From the NCBI RefSeq assembly GCF_009834125.1, contig NZ_CP047146.1:372001-436000 (forward strand): 64,000 nucleotides of DNA. The letters run 5' to 3'. Below are positions 1 through 8,720 of this stretch, in pieces. The DNA comes from Streptomyces sp. GS7 (lineage in GTDB: Bacteria > Actinomycetota > Actinomycetes > Streptomycetales > Streptomycetaceae). The notes beneath the pieces were generated by a model, which was not told the origin of the DNA, did not search any database, and worked only from the letters and a program-made list of their open reading frames with translations. Made by a program: the position numbers and the translations under genes. Within the stretch, counting starts at the first letter, position 1, and the number at the start of each line of letters is the position of its first letter.

Positions 1-1563
1 CTCCGCCGCCGCCTCGGCGACGGTGTCGCCGAACGCGTCCACGTGCAGGCCCAGCGCCCGCTCCGCCGGGGCGAGCGCCAGCTCCGGGTGCGCGACCGGC
101 TTCGTCTCGCCGGCCTTGCGCAGGATCGACTGGATACGGGCGTAGGCGTACTGGAGGTAGACGGACGTGTCGCCGTTGAGCGACACCATCTGGTCCAGGT
201 CGAACTTGTAGTCCCGGCTCGGCGACGTCGACAGGTCCGCGTACTTCACCGCGCCGATGCCGACCTGAGCGGCCCGCTCCCGGATCTCGTCCTCGGTGAG
301 GTCCTGCGCCTTCTCGCGCACCACCTCGGCGGCGCGCTGCACCGCCTCGTCGAGCAGGTCCTCCAGCCGCACCGTCTCGCCCGCACGCGTCTTGAACGGC
401 TTGCCGTCCGCGCCGAGGACCGTGCCGTAGCCCATGTTGTGGGCGGTGACCCGGTCGTTCAGCCAGCCCGCCCGGCGGGCCGTCTCGAAGACCATCCGGA
501 AGTGCAGCGACTGGCGGACGTCCACGACGTACAGCAGCGTCGTCGCGTCCAGGTCGGCGACGCGGTTGCGGATCGCCGACAGGTCGCTGGCCGCGTACCC
601 GAAACCGCCGTCCGCCTTCTGCACGATCAGCGGGACCGGCTTGTCGTCCTTGCCCTTGATGTCGTCGAAGAAGACCACGAGCGCGCCTTCGGAGCGGACG
701 GCGACGCCCGCCTCCTCCAGCATCCGGGCCGTCTCGGCCATCATGTCGTTGTACGCGGACTCGCCGACGATCTCCTCGTCGCGGATGTCCATGTCCAGCT
801 TCTCGAAGACCGAGTAGAAGTAGATCTTCGACTCGTCCACGAACCGCTGCCACAGGTCGAGCGTCTCCGGGTCGCCGGACTGCAGCGCGACGACCCGCTT
901 GCGGGCCCGCTCCTTGAACTCCTCGTCGGAGTCGAAGACCGCGCGCGACGCCTTGTAGACCCGGTTCAGGTTGCTCATCGCCTGCTCGCCGTCGGTGTCG
1001 GCGGCCGGGGCGGCCAGCTGGTCGGGGTTCTCGATCAGGTACTGGATGAGCATGCCGAACTGCGTGCCCCAGTCGCCGATGTGGTGGCGGCCGATCGTCT
1101 TCTCGCCGGTGAAGTCCAGCATGTTGCGCAGCGCGTCGCCGATCACCGCCGACCGCAGGTGGCCGACGTGCATCTCCTTGGCGACGTTCGGCTGCGCGTA
1201 GTCGACGACGGTCGTGCCCGGGGTGTCCTTGCGCGGCACGCCCAGCCGGTCGTCGGCGGCGCGCGCGGCGAGGGTCTCGACGATCGCCGCGTCGGCGACG
1301 GTGATGTTGAGGAACCCGGGGCCGGAGACCTCGACCTCCTTGAGGAGGCCGTCGGCGCCGATCGCGTCGACGACCTTGCCGGCCAGCTCCCGCGGGTTGC
1401 CCTTCAGCTTCTTGGCCAGCGCGAGCATGCCGTTGGCCTGGAAGTCGGCCCGGTCGCTGCGTCGCAGCAGCGGGTCCGCGGCGCCGGCCTCCGGCAGGGC
1501 TGCCGAGAGGGCGTCCGCGACGCGCTGGTTGACCGTAGCTGCGAGGGAAGGGACCGAGGCCAT
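1..1563 (-). CDS. argS: Arginyl-tRNA synthetase, 3' end cut by window edge
   Basis: Charges tRNA-Arg in the cytoplasm. The reverse-strand reading begins [19 protein letters not shown] at the ATG at 1561-1563 and stays open for 521 codons to the window edge. About 60-70 C-terminal residues of a usual ArgS, including part of the anticodon-binding (DALR) domain, should lie outside. The class I HIGH-type signature is visible as [16 protein letters not shown] near residue 130, after the ArgS-specific N-terminal domain. It is divergent from lysS, so two class I synthetases share one intergenic region. The ribosome-binding site is weak (GAGAG), but the start matches the family N-terminus. Confidence 0.95.
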   Translation of the reverse strand, partial: MASVPSLAATVNQRVADALSAALPEAGAADPLLRRSDRADFQANGMLALAKKLKGNPRELAGKVVDAIGADGLLKEVEVSGPGFLNITVADAAIVETLAARAADDRLGVPRKDTPGTTVVDYAQPNVAKEMHVGHLRSAVIGDALRNMLDFTGEKTIGRHHIGDWGTQFGMLIQYLIENPDQLAAPAADTDGEQAMSNLNRVYKASRAVFDSDEEFKERARKRVVALQSGDPETLDLWQRFVDESKIYFYSVFEKLDMDIRDEEIVGESAYNDMMAETARMLEEAGVAVRSEGALVVFFDDIKGKDDKPVPLIVQKADGGFGYAASDLSAIRNRVADLDATTLLYVVDVRQSLHFRMVFETARRAGWLNDRVTAHNMGYGTVLGADGKPFKTRAGETVRLEDLLDEAVQRAAEVVREKAQDLTEDEIRERAAQVGIGAVKYADLSTSPSRDYKFDLDQMVSLNGDTSVYLQYAYARIQSILRKAGETKPVAHPELALAPAERALGLHVDAFGDTVAEAAAE

Positions 1564-1843
1564 GGAGAGAGCACTCTCTTCTAGAGGAGTCGTTGCCGTA
1601 GGAGCAGTCGTTGCCGGGGAAAGGGTTTGCCACCGAGTATCCCACGGCACTACCACTGAATTTCCGTCCGGCGGGTGTCTGGGACAATGGCTCTGTCAGG
1701 CTTCTGTGCGTCCAGGCCCATCGACGCCGTGTCGCGGCCCAGGGGCCGTCCGGCCGTGACCCGTCGGACGGGCCCCGGCACCGCGGGGCCGGACGGCGCA
1801 CCACAGCGCAGCGGAAAAGCACCAGGAAGAGGAAGGGCCGATC
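1564..1843. promoter_or_regulatory. Divergent argS/lysS intergenic region
   Basis: This 280-bp region must hold both promoters. On the plus strand GACAAT near 1683 could be a -10 for lysS. On the minus strand GATACT (reverse of 1637-1642) could be a -10 for argS. Neither has a convincing -35. Positions 1740-1800 are rich in competing inverted repeats of the type GCCGTCCGGCC/GGCCGGACGGC, so the lysS leader RNA would be strongly folded. I see no T-box consensus. Confidence 0.35.
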
Positions 1844-3568
1844 GTGGCTCAGCAGAGCACCGAGACCGACTGGGTCTCCAGGTTCGCGGACGAGGTCATT
1901 GCCGAGGCGGAGCGCCGCGCCCCCGGCAAACCGGTCGTCGTCGCCTCGGGCCTGAGCCCCTCCGGCCCGATCCACCTGGGCAACCTCCGCGAGGTCATGA
2001 CCCCGCACCTGGTCGCGGACGAGATCCGCCGCCGCGGCCACGCGTGCGTGCACGTCCTCAGCTGGGACGACTTCGACCGCTACCGCAAGGTCCCGGCCGG
2101 CATCGACCCGTCCTGGGCGGAGCACATCGGCAAGCCGCTGACGTCCGTGCCGGCCCCGCCCGGCAGCCCGTACGGCAGCTGGGCCGAGCATTTCAGGGCG
2201 GCCATGGAGGAGGCCCTGGCGGAGCTGGGGATCGAGTACCGCGGCATCAGCCAGACCGAGATGTACACCTCCGGTGCCTACCGCGAGCAGGTGCTGCACG
2301 CGATGAAGCACCGCACCGACATCGACGCCGTCCTGGACCGCTACCGCACCAAGGACAAGGCCACCGGCAAGCCGAAGAAGCAGCAGAAGCCGGTCGACGA
2401 GGCGGAGCTGGAGGCAGCCGAGGGCTCCGGCGCGGCCGGCGAGGACGACGGCAGCGCCGGCGGTGCGGGCTACTTCCCGTACAAGCCGTACTGCACGGTC
2501 TGCGAGAAGGACCTGACCACGGTCACCTCGTACGACGACGAGACCACCGAGCTGGCCTACGAGTGCACCGCCTGCGGCCACTCCGAGACCGTGGTGCTGC
2601 GCGAGTTCGACCACGGCAAGCTGGTCTGGAAGGTCGACTGGCCGATGCGCTGGTCCTATGAGGGCGTGGTCTTCGAGCCGTCCGGTGTCGACCACTCCTC
2701 GCCCGGCTCGTCGTTCGTCGTCGGCGGTCAGATCGTCCGCGAGGTGTTCGGCGCCGACCAGCCGATCGGCCCGATGTACGCCTTCGTCGGCATCAGCGGC
2801 ATGGCCAAGATGTCGTCGTCCAAGGGCGGGGTGCCCACCCCGGGCGACGCGCTGAAGATCATGGAGGCGCCGCTGCTGCGCTGGCTGTACGCCCGCCGCA
2901 AGCCCAACCAGTCCTTCAAGATCGCCTTCGACCAGGAGATCCAGCGGCTCTACGACGAGTGGGACAAGCTGGCGGCCAAGGTCGCGGAGGGCACCGCGCA
3001 GCCCGCGGACGCCGCGGCCTACACCCGGGCCATCGGCACCGCCGCCGGCGAACTGCCGCGCACGCCGCGCCCGCTGCCGTACCGCACGCTGGCGTCCGTC
3101 ATGGACATCACCGCGGGCCATGACGAGCAGACCCTGCGCATCCTGAGCGACCTCGACCCGGAGAACCCGGTCACGTCCCTGGACGAGACCCGGCCGCGGC
3201 TCGACAAGGCCGAGTACTGGATCACCACCCAGGTCCCCGCCGACCAGCGCACCGTCGTCCGCGACGAGCCCGACGCGGAGCTGCTCGCCACCCTGGACGA
3301 GCAGGCCCGCGGTTCGCTGCGGCTGCTGCTCGACGGGCTGGACGACCACTGGTCTCTGGACGGTCTGACCACCCTGGTCTACGGCGTCCCGAAGGTCCAG
3401 GCGGGCCTCACGCCGGACGCCAAGCCGACCCCGGAGCTGAAGGCCGCCCAGCGCGCGTTCTTCGCCCTGCTCTACAACCTCCTGGTCGGCCGCGACACCG
3501 GGCCGCGGCTGCCCACGCTTCTGCTGGCGGTGGGCGCCGACCGGGTGCGGAAGCTGCTGGCCGGCTGA
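1844..3568 (+). CDS. lysS: Class I lysyl-tRNA synthetase
   Basis: Attaches lysine to tRNA-Lys. The 574-residue protein is the class I (archaeal-type) form, not the common class II enzyme. The N-terminal nucleotide-binding signature is SGPIHLGN (about residues 40-47) and the second signature is MAKMSSSKG (about 319-327). Two CxxC pairs near residues 217 and 242 (YCTVCEK, YECTACGH) look like a structural zinc site. A low-complexity acidic stretch around residues 185-210 resembles a lineage-specific insertion. The start is the GTG at 1844 behind GGAAGGG. Class I LysRS is known from archaea, spirochaetes and some actinobacteria. Product is certain; whether the genome also holds a class II enzyme cannot be seen here. 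Confidence 0.95.
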   Translation: MAQQSTETDWVSRFADEVIAEAERRAPGKPVVVASGLSPSGPIHLGNLREVMTPHLVADEIRRRGHACVHVLSWDDFDRYRKVPAGIDPSWAEHIGKPLTSVPAPPGSPYGSWAEHFRAAMEEALAELGIEYRGISQTEMYTSGAYREQVLHAMKHRTDIDAVLDRYRTKDKATGKPKKQQKPVDEAELEAAEGSGAAGEDDGSAGGAGYFPYKPYCTVCEKDLTTVTSYDDETTELAYECTACGHSETVVLREFDHGKLVWKVDWPMRWSYEGVVFEPSGVDHSSPGSSFVVGGQIVREVFGADQPIGPMYAFVGISGMAKMSSSKGGVPTPGDALKIMEAPLLRWLYARRKPNQSFKIAFDQEIQRLYDEWDKLAAKVAEGTAQPADAAAYTRAIGTAAGELPRTPRPLPYRTLASVMDITAGHDEQTLRILSDLDPENPVTSLDETRPRLDKAEYWITTQVPADQRTVVRDEPDAELLATLDEQARGSLRLLLDGLDDHWSLDGLTTLVYGVPKVQAGLTPDAKPTPELKAAQRAFFALLYNLLVGRDTGPRLPTLLLAVGADRVRKLLAG

Positions 3569-3592
3569 GCGCGCGGCGCACCGTCCGCGATC

Positions 3593-3629
3593 GGGGCCGG
3601 CCCGGGGAGACGCACCCCGGGCCGGCCCC
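3593..3629. terminator. Strong hairpin between convergent genes
   Basis: Perfect 15-bp arms (GGGGCCGGCCCGGGG and its complement) flank a 7-nt loop. It sits 25 bp after the lysS stop and 28 bp before the end of the convergent DUF2637 gene, so it probably stops transcription in both directions. There is no clear T-run, as is common in Streptomyces. Confidence 0.75.
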
Positions 3630-3656
3630 GGTCCGTTTCCCGGGTGGAGGCCGGTC

Positions 3657-5057
3657 CTACGGGATGTGCTCGGCCTCCAGCTCCATGCGGATGCGGGCCC
3701 GGAACTCCCGGACGAAGCCGCGCAGATAGCGCTCGCTGAGCGGCCCGCCGTCCCGGCCCGTGTACCCGTAGAACTCCAGCAGATAGCGGCCGAACTGCCG
3801 GGAGTCCGGGAAGTCGTTCTTCTCCGCCACGTACTCGCGGAACGCGGCGAAGTACTTCTCGTCGCGCGGAGCGTCGCCGGGGATATCAGGGATATCAGGG
3901 ATATCGGAGGTCTCGGCGATGTCCCGGATATCTGGGCCGACTGGGATGTCTGGGGCGACTGGGACGACTGGGACGTCGGCGGGATCGGGGAGGCCGGGGC
4001 GGCCGCCGGGTACGTCCCGCGGGGCGGTCTCCGCGACCGCCCGCGGGCCGCCGTCGGTGCGGGCGCCGGGCAGGCCGGCCCCCGCACTCCCCAGTGGCCG
4101 GCTGCGCCCCGGCCCCACGGGAACGGTCAACTGGGGCGCGGGAGCGGGAAGTTCGGGTTCCACCTCGGGAGCGGGCCCCGGATCGGGTGCTGCCACGGGT
4201 GCGGGCGCTGATTCCGGTACGGGCGCGGGTTCCGGTAGGCGGGCGGCTTCCACCGCGGGCCGCGGAACGTCCACCGCGGGCCGGGGCGCGTCCGGTACGG
4301 CTTTGGCGGCACCGTCCTGGGCGGCGTCGCCGACCCCCTCGTCCCGTACGGGCGCCGGCAGCGCGATCCCGGCCGCCGCCAGGCCCGCCGGCGCCGTCTG
4401 CGCCAGCGGTACGCCGTAGCGGGCCAGTCGCAGCGGCATCAGCGACTCGACGGGGGCCCTGCGGCGCCAGGCGCGTCCGTAGCGGGCGCGCAGTCGCGCC
4501 TGGTAGACGAGGCGGTCCTGTTCGAGCTGGATGACCTGGTCGTAGGAGCGCAGCTCCCACAGCTTCATCCGCCGCCACAGCCGGAAGGTGGAGGGGAAGG
4601 CGAGCAGCCAGCGGGTGAGCCGGACGCCCTCCATGTGCTTGTCGGCGGTGATGTCGGCGATCCTGCCGACGGCGTGCCGGGCGGCCTCGACGGCGACGAC
4701 GAAGAGCAGCGGGATCACCGCGTGCATGCCGACGCCCAGCGCGTCGGGCCAGGCCGCGGCCCCGTTGAACGCGATGGTCGCGGCGGTCAGCAGCCAGGCC
4801 GCCTGGCGCAGCAGCGGGAAGGGGATGCGGATCCAGGTGAGCAGCAGGTCCAGCGCCAGCAGGACCACGATCCCGGCGTCGATGCCTATCGGGAAGACGA
4901 CCGCGAAGGCGCCGAAGCCCTTCTTCTCGGCCAGCGCGCGCACCGCGGCGTAGGAGCCGGTGAAGCCGATGGCCGCGATCAGGACTGCCCCGGCGATCAC
5001 CACGCCTATCAGGACGCGGTGCGTGCGGGTCAACTGGGCGGTCTGTGTCGCGGACAC
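3657..5057 (-). CDS. DUF2637 (SpdB2-like) membrane protein
   Basis: The N-terminal 130 residues contain about four hydrophobic segments (VLIGVVIAGAVLIAAIGF, GIDAGIVVLLALDLLL and others), typical of the actinobacterial DUF2637 family found on plasmids (SpdB2) and in chromosomes. A charged stretch with a WRRMKLWELRSY core follows, then a long Pro/Ala/Val-rich linker with DIP repeats (DIPDIPDIP near residue 390). A conserved 65-residue tail (KYFAAFREYV...RIRMELEAEHIP) ends the protein. I chose the GTG at 5057 because GGGGAGGGA lies 6 bp upstream; an ATG at 5105 gives 16 more residues. Molecular function is unknown; plasmid relatives are linked to intermycelial transfer. Single gene facing lysS. 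Confidence 0.8.
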   Translation of the reverse strand: MSATQTAQLTRTHRVLIGVVIAGAVLIAAIGFTGSYAAVRALAEKKGFGAFAVVFPIGIDAGIVVLLALDLLLTWIRIPFPLLRQAAWLLTAATIAFNGAAAWPDALGVGMHAVIPLLFVVAVEAARHAVGRIADITADKHMEGVRLTRWLLAFPSTFRLWRRMKLWELRSYDQVIQLEQDRLVYQARLRARYGRAWRRRAPVESLMPLRLARYGVPLAQTAPAGLAAAGIALPAPVRDEGVGDAAQDGAAKAVPDAPRPAVDVPRPAVEAARLPEPAPVPESAPAPVAAPDPGPAPEVEPELPAPAPQLTVPVGPGRSRPLGSAGAGLPGARTDGGPRAVAETAPRDVPGGRPGLPDPADVPVVPVAPDIPVGPDIRDIAETSDIPDIPDIPGDAPRDEKYFAAFREYVAEKNDFPDSRQFGRYLLEFYGYTGRDGGPLSERYLRGFVREFRARIRMELEAEHIP

Positions 5058-5149
5058 CCGCGGTCCCTCCCCGGACTCGGCGAATTGGCGCGCATAGCGT
5101 TGCACACCCGTTCACGCCGGGCCGGGGAGGGCCGGGACGAGCGCTCGGG

Positions 5150-5863
5150 TCAGGCGTTGGCCTTGGCCCCGGCCGCGACGGCCTCCTTGGCGGCGGCCTG
5201 GGCGAGCTTGAGGAGGTCGGTGCCGTCGGGGGTGTCGGCGCCGGCCATGCCCGCGCCGTTGTAGTTGATGGTGACGACGATGTTGGCGCTGCGGGCCACG
5301 ATCGTCGTGTTCTTGAAGTCGTTGCCGTCCTTCGAGATGTCGTAGGCGACGGCGGTGGCGGCGTCGCCGGTGCCGGCGACCGGCGCCGCGGCGACCTTCT
5401 TGGCGCCCTGGGTGCCCTTCGCGTCGGCGACCTGCTTGGTGTAGTAGTCCGTGGCGCGCTTCTCACCGGAGCCGATGCCCGCGGCGGAGTCGTAGCGCTG
5501 GTAGGCGACGTCCAGCCAGCGGAACTGGGTGCCGTCGACGCCCTGGTCGTCCGAGCTGGTCCAGGAGCAGGCGCCGCGGGCGGTGGCGTCGGTGGACTTG
5601 GCCTGGTCGCCGGCCGCGTCCTTCACCTTGGGCAGCAACTTGTCGATGGTGTCCTTGGTGAACGCCTGGCACGGGTTCGGCAGCTTCTTGTACTTCGCCG
5701 CGGCGACGGTCGGCGACGGGTTGCCGGCGCTGCTGGACGAGCCGGAGGGAGTGCTGTCACCGGAGCTCTTGCCGCTCGACGAGCCGGAGCAGCCGGCGAC
5801 GAGCAGCACCGGTACTGCTGCGCAGGTGAGAAGGCTGGCGAGTCGCTTGGCTGAACGGTGCAT
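5150..5863 (-). CDS. DUF3558 family lipoprotein
   Basis: A 237-residue exported protein. It opens with a charged start (MHRSAKRLAS), a hydrophobic core and a lipobox LLVAGC, so it should be lipid-anchored on the outer face of the membrane. A Ser/Gly-rich spacer follows the Cys, then the DUF3558 domain with Cys residues in NPCQAF and GACSW. The start has AAGGAAC 4 bp upstream. It lies next to a second DUF3558 gene in the same direction, about 200 bp apart. The function of DUF3558 lipoproteins is not known. Confidence 0.85.
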   Translation of the reverse strand: MHRSAKRLASLLTCAAVPVLLVAGCSGSSSGKSSGDSTPSGSSSSAGNPSPTVAAAKYKKLPNPCQAFTKDTIDKLLPKVKDAAGDQAKSTDATARGACSWTSSDDQGVDGTQFRWLDVAYQRYDSAAGIGSGEKRATDYYTKQVADAKGTQGAKKVAAAPVAGTGDAATAVAYDISKDGNDFKNTTIVARSANIVVTINYNGAGMAGADTPDGTDLLKLAQAAAKEAVAAGAKANA

Positions 5864-6063
5864 GGTTCCTTCGCTGTTCGTCGTCGTGGAGTCGACACGG
5901 ACCCTTGTGGAGCGGGTTGCCCTGCCTCGGGGTGGGGCGGGGCTAGAGGGCACGGTACGCGGCGGAGCGAGGGAGGCGGCCGTTTCGTGGCGATCGGCAC
6001 AAGGGGGTAATTCGGGCATAAGCGACCCTAGTTACTCATTCGAGGTTATTGCCGCTTACAGCG

Positions 6064-6942
6064 CTATTCGCCGAGGTGGTCGGCCAGCTCGCCGGCCAGT
6101 GAACGGGCCTTGTCCTGCAGTTCCTGGCTTTCCGGCAGCTTCGTCTTGTCCACGGACCACTGGTCGTAGGTGATCGTCACGATGACGTTCGACGTGCGAA
6201 AGACCACAGTGACGTCGCGGTGCACTCCGGAGTCCGTGGTGACCAGTTTGTCGTTGAGGAACGCCGCGTCGCCGAGGTTTTCGAGCTCGCGCGGGGCGAG
6301 CGGGCTGCCGGGGGTGGCTCCGGGGTCGGACGGGGTGGCTCCGGGGTCGGACGGGGTGGCGGACGGCGCGGCGGCGCCCCCGTTCGCCTTCTTCCCGCCG
6401 GCGTCGGCGCCCTTGTCCGTGGCCTGGTCCGTGGGGGCGTCCTTGGGGCTGGCGTCGGCCGAGGGGGAGCCGGAGCTGCCGGCCGGGATCTTCGCGGCCT
6501 GCTGCTTGCCGGTGTAGATCTCCTGCGCCCGGTCGTCGTCGCTGACCGCGGCGTTGTACGAGACCACGCGCTGGATGTCGAGGGTCAGATGGCGGGTGCC
6601 CTCGCTGGTCTCGCGGGTCCACTGGCAGCCGACGCGGCGGTCGGTGTCGTAGGTGATGTCGGCCCGGCCGGCGTAGATCTTCGCGGCGTCGGCCTGCGAC
6701 AGCGGTTGGTCGTCGCCGGGCAGCATGGCGCGCACGGTGTTGCGCGAGGGCAGGCCGCAGGCTTCCGGGAGGGTCTGGTAGCGGCCGGGCTGGGCGGACT
6801 GGGCGGACGCGGTGGCGCCGCTGCCCTTGCCGTCGCCGCCGCCGGTGCCGGTGGCGGAGCCGCTGGTGCAGCCGGTGAGGCCGGCGGCCAGTGCCGCGGT
6901 GACCAGCAGCGCGGCACCGGGGACGAACGATTTGCGCGGCAT
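6064..6942 (-). CDS. DUF3558 family lipoprotein, longer paralogue
   Basis: A 292-residue lipoprotein with signal sequence and lipobox LTGC near residue 25, preceded by GGAAGGAG. The globular part shares the plan of its downstream neighbour (a Cys in EACGLPS, another in RVGCQW). A Gly/Ser/Lys-rich insert between them ends in a short repeat, GATPSDP, twice in tandem. The pair is probably an old tandem duplication with one copy expanded. It is divergent from rtcB; the 162 bp between them must hold both promoters. Function unknown. Confidence 0.85.
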   Translation of the reverse strand: MPRKSFVPGAALLVTAALAAGLTGCTSGSATGTGGGDGKGSGATASAQSAQPGRYQTLPEACGLPSRNTVRAMLPGDDQPLSQADAAKIYAGRADITYDTDRRVGCQWTRETSEGTRHLTLDIQRVVSYNAAVSDDDRAQEIYTGKQQAAKIPAGSSGSPSADASPKDAPTDQATDKGADAGGKKANGGAAAPSATPSDPGATPSDPGATPGSPLAPRELENLGDAAFLNDKLVTTDSGVHRDVTVVFRTSNVIVTITYDQWSVDKTKLPESQELQDKARSLAGELADHLGE

Positions 6943-7104
6943 CGTTCGCGGCTCCTTCCCTGCGGAAATGCGGTTGCCGCCGGATGGCGGCGGGTGGACA
7001 CAATGTCTACCGCACGTCTTGCCGCACATGCCGGTCCGGCGTCCATGATCGGATGCATTGTCCGTCTTTTGCGTTTTTCGGATTTTCGGGGGAATGAGTC
7101 AGAT

Positions 7105-8298
7105 ATGTCGTACACCGAAGTGCCCGGTGCCCAGGTGCCGATCCGGATGTGGACCGATCCGGCCACGGTCGAGGGTGTCGCGATGCAGCAGCTGCGCAAT
7201 GTCGCCACGCTGCCGTGGATCAAGGGCCTGGCCGTGATGCCGGATGTGCACTTCGGCAAGGGGGCCACCGTCGGCTCGGTCATCGCGATGCGCGGCGCGG
7301 TCTGCCCGGCCGCGGTCGGCGTCGACATCGGCTGTGGAATGAGCGCCGTCAGGACCTCGCTCACGGCCAATGACCTTCCTGGCGATCTGTCCCGGCTGCG
7401 GTCCAAGATCGAGCAGGCGATCCCGGTGGGCCGCGGGATGCACGACGAGCCGCTCGACCCGGGCCGCATCCACGGTTTCCCGACGGCGGGCTGGAGCGAC
7501 TTCTGGGCCCGTTTCGACGGGGTCGCGGAGGCCGTCAGGTTCCGTCAGGAGCGGGCCGCCAAGCAGATGGGCTCGCTCGGGTCCGGGAACCACTTCATCG
7601 AGTTCTGCCTCGACGAGAACGGCTCCGTGTGGCTGATGCTGCATTCCGGCTCCCGGAACATCGGCAAGGAACTGGCCGAGTTCCACATCGAGCAGGCCCG
7701 GAAGCTGCCGCACAACCAGGGGCTGGTCGACCGGGACCTCGCCGTCTTCATCGCGGACACCCCGCAGATGGCCGCGTACCGCAACGACCTGTTCTGGGCG
7801 CAGGAATACGCCAAGCACAACCGCGAAGTGATGATGGCCCTCTTCCAGGACGTCATCCGCAAGGAGTTCCGCAAGGCCCGGCCGGTCTTCGACCCGGTGA
7901 TCTCCTGCCACCACAACTATGTGGCGGAGGAGCGCTACGAGGGCATGGACCTGCTGGTGACCCGTAAGGGCGCGATCCGGGCGGGCAGTGGCGAATACGG
8001 GATCATCCCGGGCTCGATGGGCACGGGTTCGTACATCGTCAAGGGCCTCGGGAACCCCGCGTCCTTCAACTCCGCCTCGCACGGCGCAGGCCGCAAGATG
8101 AGCCGGAACGCCGCCAAGAAGCGGTTCTCCACCCGCGATCTGGAGGAGCAGACGCGGGGCGTGGAGTGCCGTAAGGACTCCGGGGTGGTCGACGAGATCC
8201 CCGGCGCCTACAAGCCGATCGAGAAGGTCATGGAGCAGCAGCGGGACCTGGTGGAGGTCGTCGCCAAGCTCAAGCAGGTGGTGTGCGTGAAGGGTTGA
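7105..8298 (+). CDS. rtcB: RtcB family RNA ligase
   Basis: Joins RNA 2',3'-cyclic phosphate or 3'-phosphate ends to 5'-OH ends using GTP and Mn2+. The 397-residue protein carries the family signatures in order: GVDIGCGM (metal-binding Asp and Cys), GSLGSGNHFIEF, HSGSRNIG, CHHNY, GSMGTGSYIV and SHGAGRKMSR, which holds the His that becomes guanylylated. The ATG at 7105 has GGGGGAA about 10 bp upstream. No archease or RtcA gene is adjacent. Its natural target in Streptomyces is not shown by the context; repair of tRNA or rRNA cut by nucleases is the usual proposal. Confidence 0.93.
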   Translation: MSYTEVPGAQVPIRMWTDPATVEGVAMQQLRNVATLPWIKGLAVMPDVHFGKGATVGSVIAMRGAVCPAAVGVDIGCGMSAVRTSLTANDLPGDLSRLRSKIEQAIPVGRGMHDEPLDPGRIHGFPTAGWSDFWARFDGVAEAVRFRQERAAKQMGSLGSGNHFIEFCLDENGSVWLMLHSGSRNIGKELAEFHIEQARKLPHNQGLVDRDLAVFIADTPQMAAYRNDLFWAQEYAKHNREVMMALFQDVIRKEFRKARPVFDPVISCHHNYVAEERYEGMDLLVTRKGAIRAGSGEYGIIPGSMGTGSYIVKGLGNPASFNSASHGAGRKMSRNAAKKRFSTRDLEEQTRGVECRKDSGVVDEIPGAYKPIEKVMEQQRDLVEVVAKLKQVVCVKG

Positions 8299-8720
8299 GC
8301 GATGCGCGGGTGCGACGCGTTGGGCGCCGCACCCGGTTTCGGGGCTGCCGCCCCCGGCTTGGGGGCGCCGCAGCCCCGTTCTCGTTCCCGGGCGCCGTAC
8401 TCCCGTTGCCGGGCGTCCCCTCCCGTTCTCGGGCGCCGCACTCCGGTTCCTGGGCACCGCAATCCCGTTCTCGGGAGGTGTTCCGTTCTTGGGCGGTGTT
8501 CGGCTCGCGGTCGCGGCACCCCTGCTTCTGGCCGGCGTTCGGCTCCCGGTTCGTGGTTCGGCTGGGAGTCCCTGGGGGTGAGGGTGAGGGTGAGGTCGTA
8601 GGCAGGGGCGGGGAGCGATGCCGGGGCCGGGGGTGGGGCCGGGGCGGCGGGCCCGAGCTCCCGGAGTGGGGGGCTACGGACCGCCGCCCGTGGTGCGCCG
8701 GGCCGCCGGCTCGCCGGTCC
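8299..8720. repeat. Gene-free stretch with degenerate GC-rich repeats
   Basis: No credible gene is seen between rtcB and the convergent SDR gene. From about 8370 to 8560 a unit like CCGTTCTCGGGCGCCGCACT recurs roughly eight times with substitutions and small length changes. All frames stay open because of the base bias, but the translations are low-complexity Arg/Pro/Gly. Confidence 0.6.

Noticed and set aside
43..1584. Long plus-strand open frame (over 500 codons) opposite argS
   Set aside because: Its translation is Arg/Val/Leu low-complexity without any family pattern; it is the mirror of ArgS codons in GC-rich DNA.
1564..1843. T-box riboswitch before lysS
   Set aside because: No T-box sequence or specifier-loop pattern is seen; the stems are simple GC-rich inverted repeats.
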